Source: CAZTVF01 sp964616985 (GTDB taxonomy: Bacteria; Planctomycetota; Phycisphaerae; SM23-33). From it: a DNA stretch of 35,930 bases. Where the stretch lies: positions 1 through 35,930 of the forward strand of contig CAZTVF010000047.1 in NCBI GenBank assembly GCA_964616985.1, read 5' to 3'. Under the pieces are notes generated by a model, which was given only the letters and a program-made list of their open reading frames with translations, did no database searches and was not told the DNA's origin. A program made the translations under genes and the position numbers. This document shows, piece after piece, positions 8,337 through 16,392 of the stretch (its first letter is position 1; every line of letters starts with the position of its first letter).

Positions 8337-8388
8337 AAGCGACGGCCTCCGCCTGTGCTGCGGCCGTGGCGATACACGCCGGACTGTG

Positions 8389-11382
8389 CTACTTCCCGGC
8401 GGGCTTGGTCGCCGCTGGGGATGCCTTTGCCGCGGCCGCCTTCTGTGCCGCCACCGCCTTTATCGCCTCGGCCAGGGCGGCATCCTCGGCCTTGACCTGC
8501 TCGGTCGTCTGCCACTGGAAGGTGTAGCTGGCGCCAGAGTCGGTGTAGAACGACAGCAGCGCCGTCTCGCCCGCGACCATCGGCAGGACCAGGGGCTTGC
8601 CCGCTTCGGGGACGAAGGCCCGCGGCACGGCGTTGACCTCGAAGCCGGCCAGTCCCGCCGAGACGGTGACGAGCATGCGGCCGGGCATGTTGGCGTCATT
8701 GGGCGCCTTGATCAGCATGTGGGTCTGCGTCTTCTTGGGCACCAGCGGGACCGTCACCGGCGAGCCCAAAACGGTCTTACCGGCCTTGTCGATGGTGACC
8801 GTGATCAGATTGGTGAAGAAGGCGGGATCGAACATGTCCGTTTGCGTGTCCTGCGAGACCACGCGGGTAAGGGCGAAATCCTTGGTCACGACGGCGTCGT
8901 TGGGCTCATCGAAGAAGGCGACGACGTCCGACGGTGTGCGGATTTCGCTGATGCGGTAGTCATCGGTGTCGACGCCGTTGGCGTCCTTGATGCGGCCGAA
9001 CGCGAACGGCGGCCTGCCGCCGACGAGCACCTTCTTGGGCGGGATCGGCGAGTGCAGCACGACGGAGTCGTAGGTCAGCACCGCCCCGATCTGCGGGATC
9101 GGGCGGATCTTGAGGTAGGCAAACTTGCTGTTGGCGAACGCGTCCTCGACGTAGCTCTCGCGCAGACCCGAGACGGACCAGTGGCCGCTGCTCCAGTAAA
9201 CGTCGGGCCGCTTGAGGTTGGGGTCGACGATGTAGTACCGGTCGGGGTTGAGGCCCACGATGCCGCCGGGCTTATAGCAGTACCAGCCGGCGATGGCGCC
9301 TCCAAACGCCGGCGTCTCGGTCACGCCGTGGATGCGGCCGTAAATCATGGTGGCGGCGTTGCCGTCCTGGCGCACGAAGCGCGAGCCCCAGGGCATCTTT
9401 TCGATGCGGTAGTCGCGGCCGTTGGCGTCACGATAGTAGGTGGAGACGCTGCGGGAGAAATCCTCGGGGAACACCTGCCGCAGACCCTCCCAGACGAACG
9501 TGGTGGCCCGCACGCGGTCCAGCCACAGCTCGTTCTGCCAGCGGTCGAACGGGATCGCCCCGCCGCTGTACAGCGAGCGGTTCTGCAGCGATTGGCCGGG
9601 CATGTCGCCCCGCTTCTCCATCAGGTCGATGCCCCAGTGGTATCGCGTGGACAGGCCCGAGTTGGCGAAGTCGCTGTAGTGCGGGAAGCCGAACGTCGAG
9701 CCCAGCCCGAAGTGCAGGGCGTTGGAGACCGGCGAGGCGTGGTTGATCCGCTGGTGGCGGATGCCCGAGGGCGAGCCCCACAGGATGCCCGAGCCGATGC
9801 CCAGCGAGGTGCCCATCGCGTTGACCTCATTCATGTGCTCCGTGCCGTGCAGCGAGCCGGGGCTCTCGGTCTGGGCCTTGGCGAAATACTCGGCCATGCC
9901 GGCGGTGCTGGTCTTCTCGATCTTGCCGCGGACGTCCATCGGGCAGTGGTACGACTGGTCGTGGTACACGCCGTCGGAGCCGTAGTCCTGGATGTATTCC
10001 TTGACCCAGTCGAGGAACCAGCGCTGCCACTTGGGCTCGCCCAGGTTGTGCTGGTCATGCACGGCCCGGCGGTTGGCGTCGGCCTGGAACACGCTGCGGG
10101 TCTCGGCGAGGTAGTGGTACTCCAGGCCCGCCTTCTCGCGGTCGGTCCTGGCCTCGGCGGAGATGACGAAAATCATCGGCTGGAGGTAGGCCATCATCTT
10201 GGCCCCGCACGCCTTCCAATTGGCCGTGTCCTCGCGGAAGCCGTTCTGCGAAGGAATCTTGGGGTTGTTGCTCTCGACGCGCTGGTAGGGCGTGTTATCG
10301 GCGTGGAAGCGGTCGAAGGGCTGGCGGCGGATGACGGAGGCGAACGTCACCGTCCGCTCGAGGTGCTTGTTGTCGAAGTACGACTTCACGGGCGCCAGCC
10401 AGCCTTCGCGGGCGTCGACGCTGTGGTTCATGAACGCCAGCTGCTGCGTCCAGGTCGAACGCTCGGGAAGCTTGATGGCCTTGGCCCGCCACTGGCGATA
10501 GCGCGCGACGGCCTGCGACCAGCTCTTGTCGTACGCCTGGAAGCGCCAGCTCATCGGCGCGGCCTTGGTGGAATCATCGAACGGCGGCGCGTTCATCGAA
10601 CTCATCGAGAAGCTCAGACCCTGCTCGTTCACAAGGTAGAACAGGTTCTTGTAGACCTTCAGTTCGGCATCCTGGCACCATGCCCCCACCGCCCCGACTC
10701 GCCGGCCGTTCATGGCCAGGAACCCGTAATCCCAGAAGCCCGGCCAGGCGTTCGCGCGCATGCCGTGCTTCATGTTGCGGTCCAACTGCATGCCATCGAA
10801 GATCGGCGCCTCGATCGTGATGTCGGGCTGCAGCGGGGCCACGGCCATCGCGCAGCCGTAGACGCCCTTGCGGGGCGAGGCGACCGAGGGCGTGATCACC
10901 AGGTCGCCGAACTCCTTGTCCACTTCCACGGTGAGGGTGTAGGTCTCGTCCTCGAACTTGGCCGCGCCATCGGTGAGGCCCTGGTAGGTCACGACGGCCT
11001 GGCCGTCTTTGATCTCACAGGCGGCCTTGCTGGCCTCGGTGGTGTAGTGCTGATTGGGCCAGACGGTTGAGGCTTCGTGGTCGTTCCACGGCCAGTCGAA
11101 TAGCTTGCCGGCGGCCTTGAAGGCGGCCTCGCCGCTCTGCGTGCCCAGGCCCGTCGGCAGGTGCGGCAGCACCTTGGCCAGGTCGGCCTTGGCGTCAATG
11201 TATTCCTCGTCGGTCAGCTTGTTGACGAAGCTGACCATGACGCCGGAGCGGATCTCGGCCTTGTAGCGGTCGGTCTCGACGATCACGCCGCGCTCGGTCT
11301 GGGTGAATTTCGGTTCCGCCGCCCGCGCCCCTGCCGTCAGGACCGCCAGCGCCGCCACGATGAGCAATGCAAATCGATTCAA
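8389..11382 (-). CDS. Large secreted DUF6259-like (TIM-barrel glycosidase-type) protein
   Basis: This 997-residue protein starts at TTG 11382, supported by AAGGAG eight bases upstream and by an immediate signal peptide (NRFALLIVAALAVLTAGARAA). The N-terminal 250 residues look like a beta-sandwich. A TIM-barrel-like core follows: MMAYLQPMIFVISAEA, then QDYGSDGVYHDQSYHC around residue 470, with the Asp pattern typical of retaining glycosidases of the DUF6259/alpha-galactosidase-like superfamily. The C-terminal 250 residues are beta-rich and end in an Ala/Lys-rich low-complexity tail (KAVAAQKAAAAKASPAATK). The product probably acts on polysaccharide outside the cytoplasm; the exact substrate is unknown. 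It neighbours a secreted esterase and a fucosidase, consistent with a small carbohydrate-degradation locus. The DUF6259 assignment is by resemblance and could be a related unnamed family. Confidence 0.65.
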   Translation of the reverse strand: MNRFALLIVAALAVLTAGARAAEPKFTQTERGVIVETDRYKAEIRSGVMVSFVNKLTDEEYIDAKADLAKVLPHLPTGLGTQSGEAAFKAAGKLFDWPWNDHEASTVWPNQHYTTEASKAACEIKDGQAVVTYQGLTDGAAKFEDETYTLTVEVDKEFGDLVITPSVASPRKGVYGCAMAVAPLQPDITIEAPIFDGMQLDRNMKHGMRANAWPGFWDYGFLAMNGRRVGAVGAWCQDAELKVYKNLFYLVNEQGLSFSMSSMNAPPFDDSTKAAPMSWRFQAYDKSWSQAVARYRQWRAKAIKLPERSTWTQQLAFMNHSVDAREGWLAPVKSYFDNKHLERTVTFASVIRRQPFDRFHADNTPYQRVESNNPKIPSQNGFREDTANWKACGAKMMAYLQPMIFVISAEARTDREKAGLEYHYLAETRSVFQADANRRAVHDQHNLGEPKWQRWFLDWVKEYIQDYGSDGVYHDQSYHCPMDVRGKIEKTSTAGMAEYFAKAQTESPGSLHGTEHMNEVNAMGTSLGIGSGILWGSPSGIRHQRINHASPVSNALHFGLGSTFGFPHYSDFANSGLSTRYHWGIDLMEKRGDMPGQSLQNRSLYSGGAIPFDRWQNELWLDRVRATTFVWEGLRQVFPEDFSRSVSTYYRDANGRDYRIEKMPWGSRFVRQDGNAATMIYGRIHGVTETPAFGGAIAGWYCYKPGGIVGLNPDRYYIVDPNLKRPDVYWSSGHWSVSGLRESYVEDAFANSKFAYLKIRPIPQIGAVLTYDSVVLHSPIPPKKVLVGGRPPFAFGRIKDANGVDTDDYRISEIRTPSDVVAFFDEPNDAVVTKDFALTRVVSQDTQTDMFDPAFFTNLITVTIDKAGKTVLGSPVTVPLVPKKTQTHMLIKAPNDANMPGRMLVTVSAGLAGFEVNAVPRAFVPEAGKPLVLPMVAGETALLSFYTDSGASYTFQWQTTEQVKAEDAALAEAIKAVAAQKAAAAKASPAATKPAGK

Positions 11383-11416
11383 GGTGCAATCTCCTTTGGT
11401 ATCTTCAGATCAGTCT

Positions 11417-11525
11417 TATGTACCGTATCGGCGGCGGCATTGGAAGGCCGCCACCCGTCGAATGGGAAAGTCCTATGTACCGCATCGGCGGCGGCCTTCG
11501 ATGGCAGTCCCCCATCGGATGGGGT
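11417..11525. repeat. 57-bp imperfect tandem duplication
   Basis: Positions 11417-11441 and 11474-11498 share 23 of 25 bases (core TATGTACCG.ATCGGCGG), giving a 57-bp period. Similarity continues into the tails (CCCGTCGAATGGGA versus CCCATCGGATGGGG). The first copy contains a partial family-1 palindrome (11442-11456). The block fills the spacer between the DUF6259-like gene and the esterase gene. Confidence 0.75.
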
Positions 11526-12416
11526 CTACTTCTTGTTCGCCGCGTCGATGACGAAGTCCATCGCCGCCACGCCATCGGCGTACGACGTCTGGTGCCCCGC
11601 CGTCGGCCGCTCCAACAGCATTACCTTTCGGTTCGTCTTCTGCACGGCCTTGGCCAGGCGGACGGTGCTGGCCGGCGGCACGAGGTGGTCGTTGCCGCTG
11701 ACCACGATCGCCAGAGGCATCGTGAACTGCTCAGGGTGGAACTCGGCCGAACGCTTCTTGTACTCGGCCTCGCCCCGCTTCTTGAAGTCCGCGACACTCT
11801 CGTGCTTGTTGCCGCCGAAAGACATCTTGATCGCCTCGGCGATGCCGGACGCCGTCACGTCGTACTCCAGCAGGTTGGCCGTGCCGTTGAGGCTGCACAC
11901 GCCGTCAACGAGATCCTTGTGCAGGGCCGCGAACGTCAGCACGGCCGTGCCGCCCATGGATGCCCCGGTGATGAACACCTTGCCAACCTTGTGCTTCTTC
12001 TTGAGCTCGCCGATCAACTGGACCACGTCGGCCTCGGCGGCCGGGCCCATCCAGGATGTTGCGGCGCGGTAGTCGGGCGAGATGAAGATCATGTTGTGTT
12101 TGGCCGCGACGTCGCGGGCGGCCGCGCACTCGCTCCGAGGGTCCGCTGCGTACTGGCGGCGGTCGGACCCGTGGCCGTGGAAGGCGATCATCAGGTCATG
12201 CGGGGCCGCGGCGTCGAAGGCCGGCGGCAGCAGGATCATGTACTTCTGCGTCGTGTTGTCCAGCGTTGAGGTGAACTCCGCTTCCGCGGGGGCGCCCAGC
12301 TTGGGCTGGCTGGCCGGCTTTGAAGAAGGCGCCGGCGAGGCGCCATCGGCCAGCGGCGCCAGGAAGATCAGCAGGCCCGATAGGATGCAGATCATTACAA
12401 ATGTCGTTGTGGTCAT
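11526..12416 (-). CDS. Secreted alpha/beta-hydrolase esterase (PHB-depolymerase/feruloyl-esterase-like)
   Basis: The 296-residue protein starts at ATG 12416 (GGAG five bases upstream) with a signal peptide (TTTTFVMICILSGLLIFLAPLA) and a short Ala/Pro/Ser linker. Alpha/beta-hydrolase features in order are LMIAFHGHGSDRRQY (oxyanion loop), FITGASMGGTAV (nucleophile Ser in GASMG), VVSGNDHLVPP (acid Asp) and ERPTAGHQTSY (catalytic His). This is the layout of secreted polysaccharide-associated esterases. The DUF6259-like glycosidase gene lies downstream on the same strand across a 143-base repeat spacer, and the alpha-L-fucosidase lies divergently upstream. The open frame continues 52 codons further upstream, but that stretch has no ribosome site and would bury the signal peptide. 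De-esterification of a carbohydrate is an inference. Confidence 0.8.
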   Translation of the reverse strand: MTTTTFVMICILSGLLIFLAPLADGASPAPSSKPASQPKLGAPAEAEFTSTLDNTTQKYMILLPPAFDAAAPHDLMIAFHGHGSDRRQYAADPRSECAAARDVAAKHNMIFISPDYRAATSWMGPAAEADVVQLIGELKKKHKVGKVFITGASMGGTAVLTFAALHKDLVDGVCSLNGTANLLEYDVTASGIAEAIKMSFGGNKHESVADFKKRGEAEYKKRSAEFHPEQFTMPLAIVVSGNDHLVPPASTVRLAKAVQKTNRKVMLLERPTAGHQTSYADGVAAMDFVIDAANKK

Positions 12417-12438
12417 AGCATCTCCAAGCTGCCATACG

Positions 12439-12467
12439 TTTCTACGGCGACTTGTGGAACGCGTCAA
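12439..12467 (-). promoter_or_regulatory. Candidate promoter of the esterase gene
   Basis: On the minus strand TTGACG (12467-12462), a 17-base spacer and TAGAAA (12444-12439) precede the esterase start at 12416. It is one of two divergent promoter candidates in this intergenic region. Confidence 0.35.
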
Positions 12468-12478
12468 GCCCATACTGG

Positions 12479-12488
12479 TTTCGCGAAA
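12479..12488. promoter_or_regulatory. TTTCGCGAAA palindrome between divergent promoters
   Basis: A perfect 10-bp palindrome lies between the candidate esterase and fucosidase promoters, where a shared regulator could bind. A related palindrome, GTTCGCGAAC, lies in the promoter region at 30572-30581. No known regulator is assigned. Confidence 0.25.
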
Positions 12489-12527
12489 TCGTCGGGGGCG
12501 TTTGCCGAGGAGTTCCACGCATACGGA

Positions 12528-12555
12528 TTGACACCCCAGGCTGGGACGATATCCT
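12528..12555 (+). promoter_or_regulatory. Candidate promoter of the alpha-L-fucosidase gene
   Basis: Consensus TTGACA (12528-12533) and TATCCT (12550-12555) are separated by 16 bases, about 38 bases before the ATG at 12593. The -35 is a perfect match. Confidence 0.45.
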
Positions 12556-12592
12556 GACGCGTCGTTTCTCAAACCCTTTTTGGAGATGGATC

Positions 12593-13900
12593 ATGTTGAA
12601 GACGATGCAGACTCCCGGCGATACGAGTTGGTTCGTCCAGGATCGGTTCGGGCTGTTCATTCACTGGGGCCTTTACGCCCTGCCGGCCCGGCACGAGTGG
12701 ATCAAGCATCACGAATCGATCCCCGACTCGATGTACGACACCTACTTCAAGCACTTCGACCCCGACCTGTACGACCCCAATCTGTGGGCCAAGGCCGCCG
12801 GCGGCGCGGGCATGAAGTACTTCGTCATCACCACCAAGCACCACGAAGGCTTCTGCCTGTGGGACAGCAAGTTCACCGACTACAAGGCCCCCAACACCCC
12901 GGCCGGGCGCGACCTGCTGCGCCCGATGGTCGACGCCTTCCGCGCCCAGAACATGAAGGTGGGCTTCTATCACTCGCTGATCGACTGGCACCACCCGCAG
13001 TACGTGCTGGATGAGAAGTTCGGCCCCTACCGCGCCTCGCCCGACCGCGACAAGATGAACGAAGGCCGCGACCAGGGCAAGTACGCCGAATACCTCCACA
13101 ACCAGGTGCGCGAACTGCTGACCGAGTTCGGCAAGGTCGACGTGATGTGGTTCGACTTCTCCTATCCCTACGCGGAGAACGCGGAGGATTTCGTCAAGGG
13201 CAAGGGCCACAAGGCCTGGCAGAGCGAGAAGCTCCTGAAGATGATCCGCCAGATCCAGCCCAACATCATCCTCGACGACCGCCTGGACTGGCCCGATGGC
13301 TGGGACATCAAGACGCCCGAGCAGTTCCAGCCGCGCGGCTGGGTCATGTTCAACGGCCAGCCCGTCGTGTGGGAGGCCTGCCAGACCTTCAGCGGCTCGT
13401 GGGGCTATCACCGCGACGAGACGTCGTGGAAGAGCCTCGACCAGCTGATCCAGATGCTGATCGACACCGTGTCCAAGGGCGGCAACCTGCTGCTGAACGT
13501 GGGCCCCACCGGGCGCGGCGAGTTTGACGCGCGGGCCCTGGACCGCCTGTCGGGCATGGGCGAGTGGATGCGCCGTCACAGCCGCAGCATCTACGGCTGC
13601 ACGCAGGCGCCCGAGGGCTTCAAGGCCCCGCAGGACTGCCGCCTGACTTACAACCCCACCACCAACCGGATGTACGTGCACGTGTTCGCCTGGCCGTTCC
13701 GGCACCTGCACATGGACGGCTTCGGCGACAAGGTGGCGTACGCCCAGCTTCTCAACGACGCGTCGGAAGTGCCGATGAAGGGCCTGGAGCCCTGGCAGGC
13801 GGCGCACTGGTCGACGGCCGGCGAGAACACCCTGACGCTGACGCTGCCGGTGAAGAAGCCCGACGTGACGGTGCCCGTGATCGAGCTGTTCCTGAAGTGA
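12593..13900 (+). CDS. GH29 alpha-L-fucosidase
   Basis: This 435-residue protein shows the GH29 signature from its first residues: WFVQDRFGLFIHWGLYALPARHEW, GGAGMKYFVITTKHHEGFCLWDSKFTDY, VGFYHSLIDWHHP and VDVMWFDFSYPY. Asp188 in the WFDF segment is the expected catalytic nucleophile. GNLLLNVGPTGRGEFDARAL closes the barrel, and a C-terminal beta domain follows (residues about 345-435). There is no signal peptide, so the enzyme is probably cytoplasmic and would act on imported fuco-oligosaccharides or glycosides. ATG 12593 has TGGAG about seven bases upstream; the frame continues upstream without a credible start. The gene is monocistronic, ended by the terminator at 13924-13960. It is divergent from the secreted esterase and DUF6259-like genes. 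Related GH29 enzymes can also act on galactosides, so fucose specificity is likely but not certain. Confidence 0.92.
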   Translation: MLKTMQTPGDTSWFVQDRFGLFIHWGLYALPARHEWIKHHESIPDSMYDTYFKHFDPDLYDPNLWAKAAGGAGMKYFVITTKHHEGFCLWDSKFTDYKAPNTPAGRDLLRPMVDAFRAQNMKVGFYHSLIDWHHPQYVLDEKFGPYRASPDRDKMNEGRDQGKYAEYLHNQVRELLTEFGKVDVMWFDFSYPYAENAEDFVKGKGHKAWQSEKLLKMIRQIQPNIILDDRLDWPDGWDIKTPEQFQPRGWVMFNGQPVVWEACQTFSGSWGYHRDETSWKSLDQLIQMLIDTVSKGGNLLLNVGPTGRGEFDARALDRLSGMGEWMRRHSRSIYGCTQAPEGFKAPQDCRLTYNPTTNRMYVHVFAWPFRHLHMDGFGDKVAYAQLLNDASEVPMKGLEPWQAAHWSTAGENTLTLTLPVKKPDVTVPVIELFLK

Positions 13901-13923
13901 GTGCGCGGAGTCGATGAAAATGA

Positions 13924-13960
13924 AAAGGGCCGGCTCGCCTGAGCGGGCGACCGGCCCTTT
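13924..13960 (+). terminator. Rho-independent-type terminator after the fucosidase gene
   Basis: A perfect 10-bp stem AAAGGGCCGG/CCGGCCCTTT (13924-13933 with 13951-13960) with an inner TCGCC/GGCGA pairing ends in TTT, 23 bases after the stop codon. The U-tract is short. The A-run on the other side could let it work in both directions. Confidence 0.7.
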
Positions 13961-14072
13961 CGGCTCCTCGATCTGTTACAGTAGAAGGCGAAGGACGATG
14001 CTACTGCTGTTATCGGCCCCCCGCCGCAGCGACTGAAATACCGGTGAGCAGAAATGGCGGCGCGTCGCCCCG

Positions 14073-14098
14073 GGTGGCGGCCTTCCCAGGCCGCCGCC
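14073..14098. repeat. Single-copy family-1 palindrome
   Basis: The hairpin GGTGGCGGCCT, loop TCCC, AGGCCGCCGCC carries one mismatch in the stem. It matches the arms of the 8155-8225 element and lies 35 bases before the SPL-family gene start. Apart from this and the terminator, 13901-14133 holds no visible gene. Confidence 0.75.
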
Positions 14099-14133
14099 CC
14101 GAACGCCAGGCCCAAGCCAGCAAAAGGAGCGTT

Positions 14134-15444
14134 ATGTACGACCTCAAGCCCCCGGCCGTGTATGTCCATCAGCGTGTCCTGGCCGACGAGCGGTACCGCC
14201 TGCGGATGCAGCGCGTCGTCGATGCCCTCAAGGCGCCCGTCGAGCCCAAGACCTTCTGCGACGAGGACCTGCCGGACATGATCCGCCAGGGCCTGCTGGC
14301 CGCCCGCGTGCCGATGGGCACACTGGGCGAGGTGCGCGACCCCGCTTTGATCTTCAACACCTTCCGCTTCGACCACGAGCAGGAGCAGCGCCTGGCGTGG
14401 GCCAAGGGCAAGCTTGGAGACGCGTGGGTGTGGGAGAATACGCTGCGGGCGCTGCTGGGATACGGGGCGTTCAACTGGGCGAACTACAACCTCGAGGGCG
14501 ACCACGCACGGCACGACAAGGTCTGCCGCCCCTGCTGGCGAATCCACCTGCAGGAAGGCTGCGCGCACCGCTGCAGCTACTGCCCGCTGGGCGGGGTGCT
14601 GGTCTCGATGCTGAACATCGAGGACTACTGCCACCACCTCGGCACGATCATAGAGAGGCACCCCTGGCAGGAAACGTACCTGCTGGACGACGACGGCGAC
14701 CCGCCGTGCCTGGAGCCCCAGCAAGGCACGCTCGCCCACCTGATCGAGTACTTCGGCACGCTCAAGGGCCGCTACCTCGTCATCCACACCAAGACGTGGA
14801 ACACCGACTGGCTCAAGGGCCTCAAGCACAACGGCAACACCATTCTCGTCTGGAGCCTCAGCGGCGCGACGCAGAGCAAGGTCATCGAGCCTCGCACCGG
14901 CACGACCCTCCAGCGCATCGAGGCCGCCCGCGTCGCGCAGGACGCCGGCTACACCGTGCGGTACAAGTTCAAGCCCATCATCCCCGTCCGCAACTGGCGG
15001 CAGGACGCTGAGCAGGCCGTCGAACTGCTGTTCGCCCGCACGCGGCCGGACATGGTCTCGCTCTGCGTCTACATGTGGATGGACATCGACGAGATGCTCC
15101 GCCGCGTGCCGCGGGAACTGCTGGACGAGACCTTCGTGCAGGCGGCTTTGGACGCCAAGGACGCGATGAAGGACACGCTGGCCCGGCCTTTCCCGCCCGA
15201 GGTGCGGGCGACGATCTACGAGCATTTCCTCCGCGAGATCCGCCGGCGGGACAAGGACATCCCGGTGTCGCTCTCGACGGAGAATTTCGCGATGTGGAAG
15301 CAGATGGGCGAGAAGCTCGGCGCCACCGCCACCAGCTACGTGTGCGGCTGCGGCCCCAACAGCATCCCCGGCATCAAGAAGCTCCCCTGCCACCCGTTCC
15401 ATACGGCCGTGCGGAACGACGCGGGGATTCCCTGCACGTATTGA
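14134..15444 (+). CDS. SPL-family radical SAM protein
   Basis: The 436-residue protein starts at ATG 14134 with AAGGAG four bases upstream. The radical SAM motif is C-AHR-C-SY-C at C143, C147 and C150, within LQEGCAHRCSYCPLGG. Other features are HTKTWNTDWLKGL, ILVWSLSGATQSKVIEPRTGT and VRYKFKPIIPVRNW, all typical of the spore photoproduct lyase superfamily. An earlier cysteine pair (C131, C134, in CRPC) and a C-terminal CGCGPNSIPGIKKLPC segment may hold further metal. Planctomycetes do not form endospores, so a genuine spore-photoproduct function is doubtful; SPL-like proteins in non-spore-formers have no settled role. The gene stands alone, with a family-1 palindrome upstream and a large inverted-repeat element downstream. 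Confidence 0.85.
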   Translation: MYDLKPPAVYVHQRVLADERYRLRMQRVVDALKAPVEPKTFCDEDLPDMIRQGLLAARVPMGTLGEVRDPALIFNTFRFDHEQEQRLAWAKGKLGDAWVWENTLRALLGYGAFNWANYNLEGDHARHDKVCRPCWRIHLQEGCAHRCSYCPLGGVLVSMLNIEDYCHHLGTIIERHPWQETYLLDDDGDPPCLEPQQGTLAHLIEYFGTLKGRYLVIHTKTWNTDWLKGLKHNGNTILVWSLSGATQSKVIEPRTGTTLQRIEAARVAQDAGYTVRYKFKPIIPVRNWRQDAEQAVELLFARTRPDMVSLCVYMWMDIDEMLRRVPRELLDETFVQAALDAKDAMKDTLARPFPPEVRATIYEHFLREIRRRDKDIPVSLSTENFAMWKQMGEKLGATATSYVCGCGPNSIPGIKKLPCHPFHTAVRNDAGIPCTY

Positions 15445-15494
15445 TCGGCGGTGAGTTTTCCCATCATCGCGACGGCAACGGCGCCGCTTCCATA

Positions 15495-15626
15495 TGGAGT
15501 GCGGCGGCAGAGTCGCGAGCGCAGCGAGGGACGGCGACGCCGCTTTGGAACCGCAGCGCCACCGGGTTTCATTCATAGCGAGCCGGCCGTGGACTCCATA
15601 GCGGCGTCGTTGCCGCCGCACTCCAC
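15495..15626. repeat. Long dispersed inverted-repeat element between convergent genes
   Basis: TGGAGTGCGGCGGCA (from about 15496) and its perfect 15-base reverse complement (ending about 15626) bound the element. Inside it GACGGCGACGCCGCT faces AGCGGCGTCGTTGCC. Read as protein the left half gives MECGGRVASAARDGD-like peptide, a type of translated-repeat artefact I associate with planctomycete and verrucomicrobial genomes. It fills the 240-base space between the convergent SPL-family and iscX genes; no gene is seen there. Confidence 0.65.
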
Positions 15627-15684
15627 AACGCCACCGCACCATCGAATGGCCGGGCTACCAGGCGGCACGCATTCGCGCCCGCCC

Positions 15685-15891
15685 TTATTGATTCTCGCGA
15701 TAGTATGACAGCCACGACATCTGGATGGCCTCGAGGATCTTTTCGTTCGAGGCCTTGGGCTCGTCGCCGAATTCCTCGAGTTCCGTAACGTGCACGAGCA
15801 GTTCCGTGAACCGAACCGACAGCGGGTCGATGTCCGGAAACTTCTCGCTCAACTGAAACCCGATTTCGTCCGTGTCAGTCCATTTGAGCAT
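15685..15891 (-). CDS. iscX: IscX, Fe-S cluster assembly regulator
   Basis: This 68-residue acidic protein closely follows the IscX pattern: LKWTDTDEIGFQLSEKFPDIDP, VRFTELLVHVTELEEF, then DEPKASNEKILEAIQMSWL. IscX binds IscS and iron and tunes the rate of cluster assembly. ATG 15891 has GGAG eight bases upstream; the open frame runs further up but without homology. It is the last gene of the ISC operon, separated from fdx by 157 bases that contain a small palindrome (15947-15962). The length is standard for the family (about 66 residues). Confidence 0.93.
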   Translation of the reverse strand: MLKWTDTDEIGFQLSEKFPDIDPLSVRFTELLVHVTELEEFGDEPKASNEKILEAIQMSWLSYYRENQ

Positions 15892-15946
15892 TCTGTTTCT
15901 CCAACGATGCGGTGCCGGGGCGCCTTCTTGGGACTTCGTCGCGATC

Positions 15947-15962
15947 AAACCGCTTGCGGTTT
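15947..15962. repeat. AAACCGCTTGCGGTTT palindrome between fdx and iscX
   Basis: A perfect 16-base palindrome sits in the fdx-iscX spacer. It may be a small REP-type element or a processing hairpin separating iscX from the rest of the operon transcript. There is no U-tract, so strong termination is unlikely. Confidence 0.5.
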
Positions 15963-16048
15963 CGCGCACGGCGGCCGCTCAGAGTCTCCCATGCGCGGCG
16001 ATAGTCACGGCGGCAAATCCGACCACCTCGCGCAGACTGCAAGCAAGC

Positions 16049-16390
16049 TCACATATTCCGATTCCACTTCGGAATCGTCACCGTCACATCGCCCCTGACC
16101 ACCGCTTTGCACGCCAGTCGGCTTTCGAGCGTCGCCGAGGGCACTTCCTCGAGCTTGTCGAACTCCTCGTCCTGGGCCTCGGACAGGTTCTCCATGCCCT
16201 CCAGCACAATCACGTGGCAGGTGGCGCAGATGCCCACGCCTCCGCACGCATGCTCGATCTGCACGCCGTTGGCCAGCGCGATGTCCAGCAGGCTGCCCGG
16301 GTCGCCGTGGCGGCTGTAGGGGTAAAGCGCCGGGTCCACTTCGACCGTCACGCCCATGGGCTGGAACGTCACTTTATACTTCTTCGACAT
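16049..16390 (-). CDS. fdx: ISC-type [2Fe-2S] ferredoxin
   Basis: The 113-residue ferredoxin has adrenodoxin/ISC-type ligands C49, C55, C58 and C94 in EHACGGVGICATCHV and ESRLACKAVV, with the acidic helix EAQDEEFDKLEE between them. It donates electrons for cluster assembly on IscU. ATG 16390 follows AGGAG by 8 bases and lies 2 bases after the hscA stop, so the two are co-translated. The usual family length is about 111 residues. It is a different class from the bacterial-type 2[4Fe-4S] protein at 6057-6797. Confidence 0.93.
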   Translation of the reverse strand: MSKKYKVTFQPMGVTVEVDPALYPYSRHGDPGSLLDIALANGVQIEHACGGVGICATCHVIVLEGMENLSEAQDEEFDKLEEVPSATLESRLACKAVVRGDVTVTIPKWNRNM

Positions 16391-16392
16391 CG

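Noticed and set aside
8075..8515. Possible 146-residue gene in the repeat cluster
   Set aside because: The frame is made largely of palindromic repeat sequence and runs into the end of the DUF6259-like gene; no ribosome site or homology.
8386..11070. An 894-codon open frame on the plus strand
   Set aside because: It lies opposite the DUF6259-like gene, lacks any recognisable domain and is Arg/Gly/Val/His-rich, as expected for antisense frames in high-GC DNA.
12452..12592. Longer fucosidase start at 12452
   Set aside because: No ribosome site there; it would include the candidate promoter. Homology begins just after the ATG at 12593.
13648..15642. A 664-codon minus-strand frame
   Set aside because: Antisense to the fucosidase end and the SPL-family gene; low-complexity composition and no domain.
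15451..15708. Possible 85-residue gene between the SPL-family gene and iscX
   Set aside because: Encoded by the inverted-repeat element; the peptide is of the known translated-repeat type.
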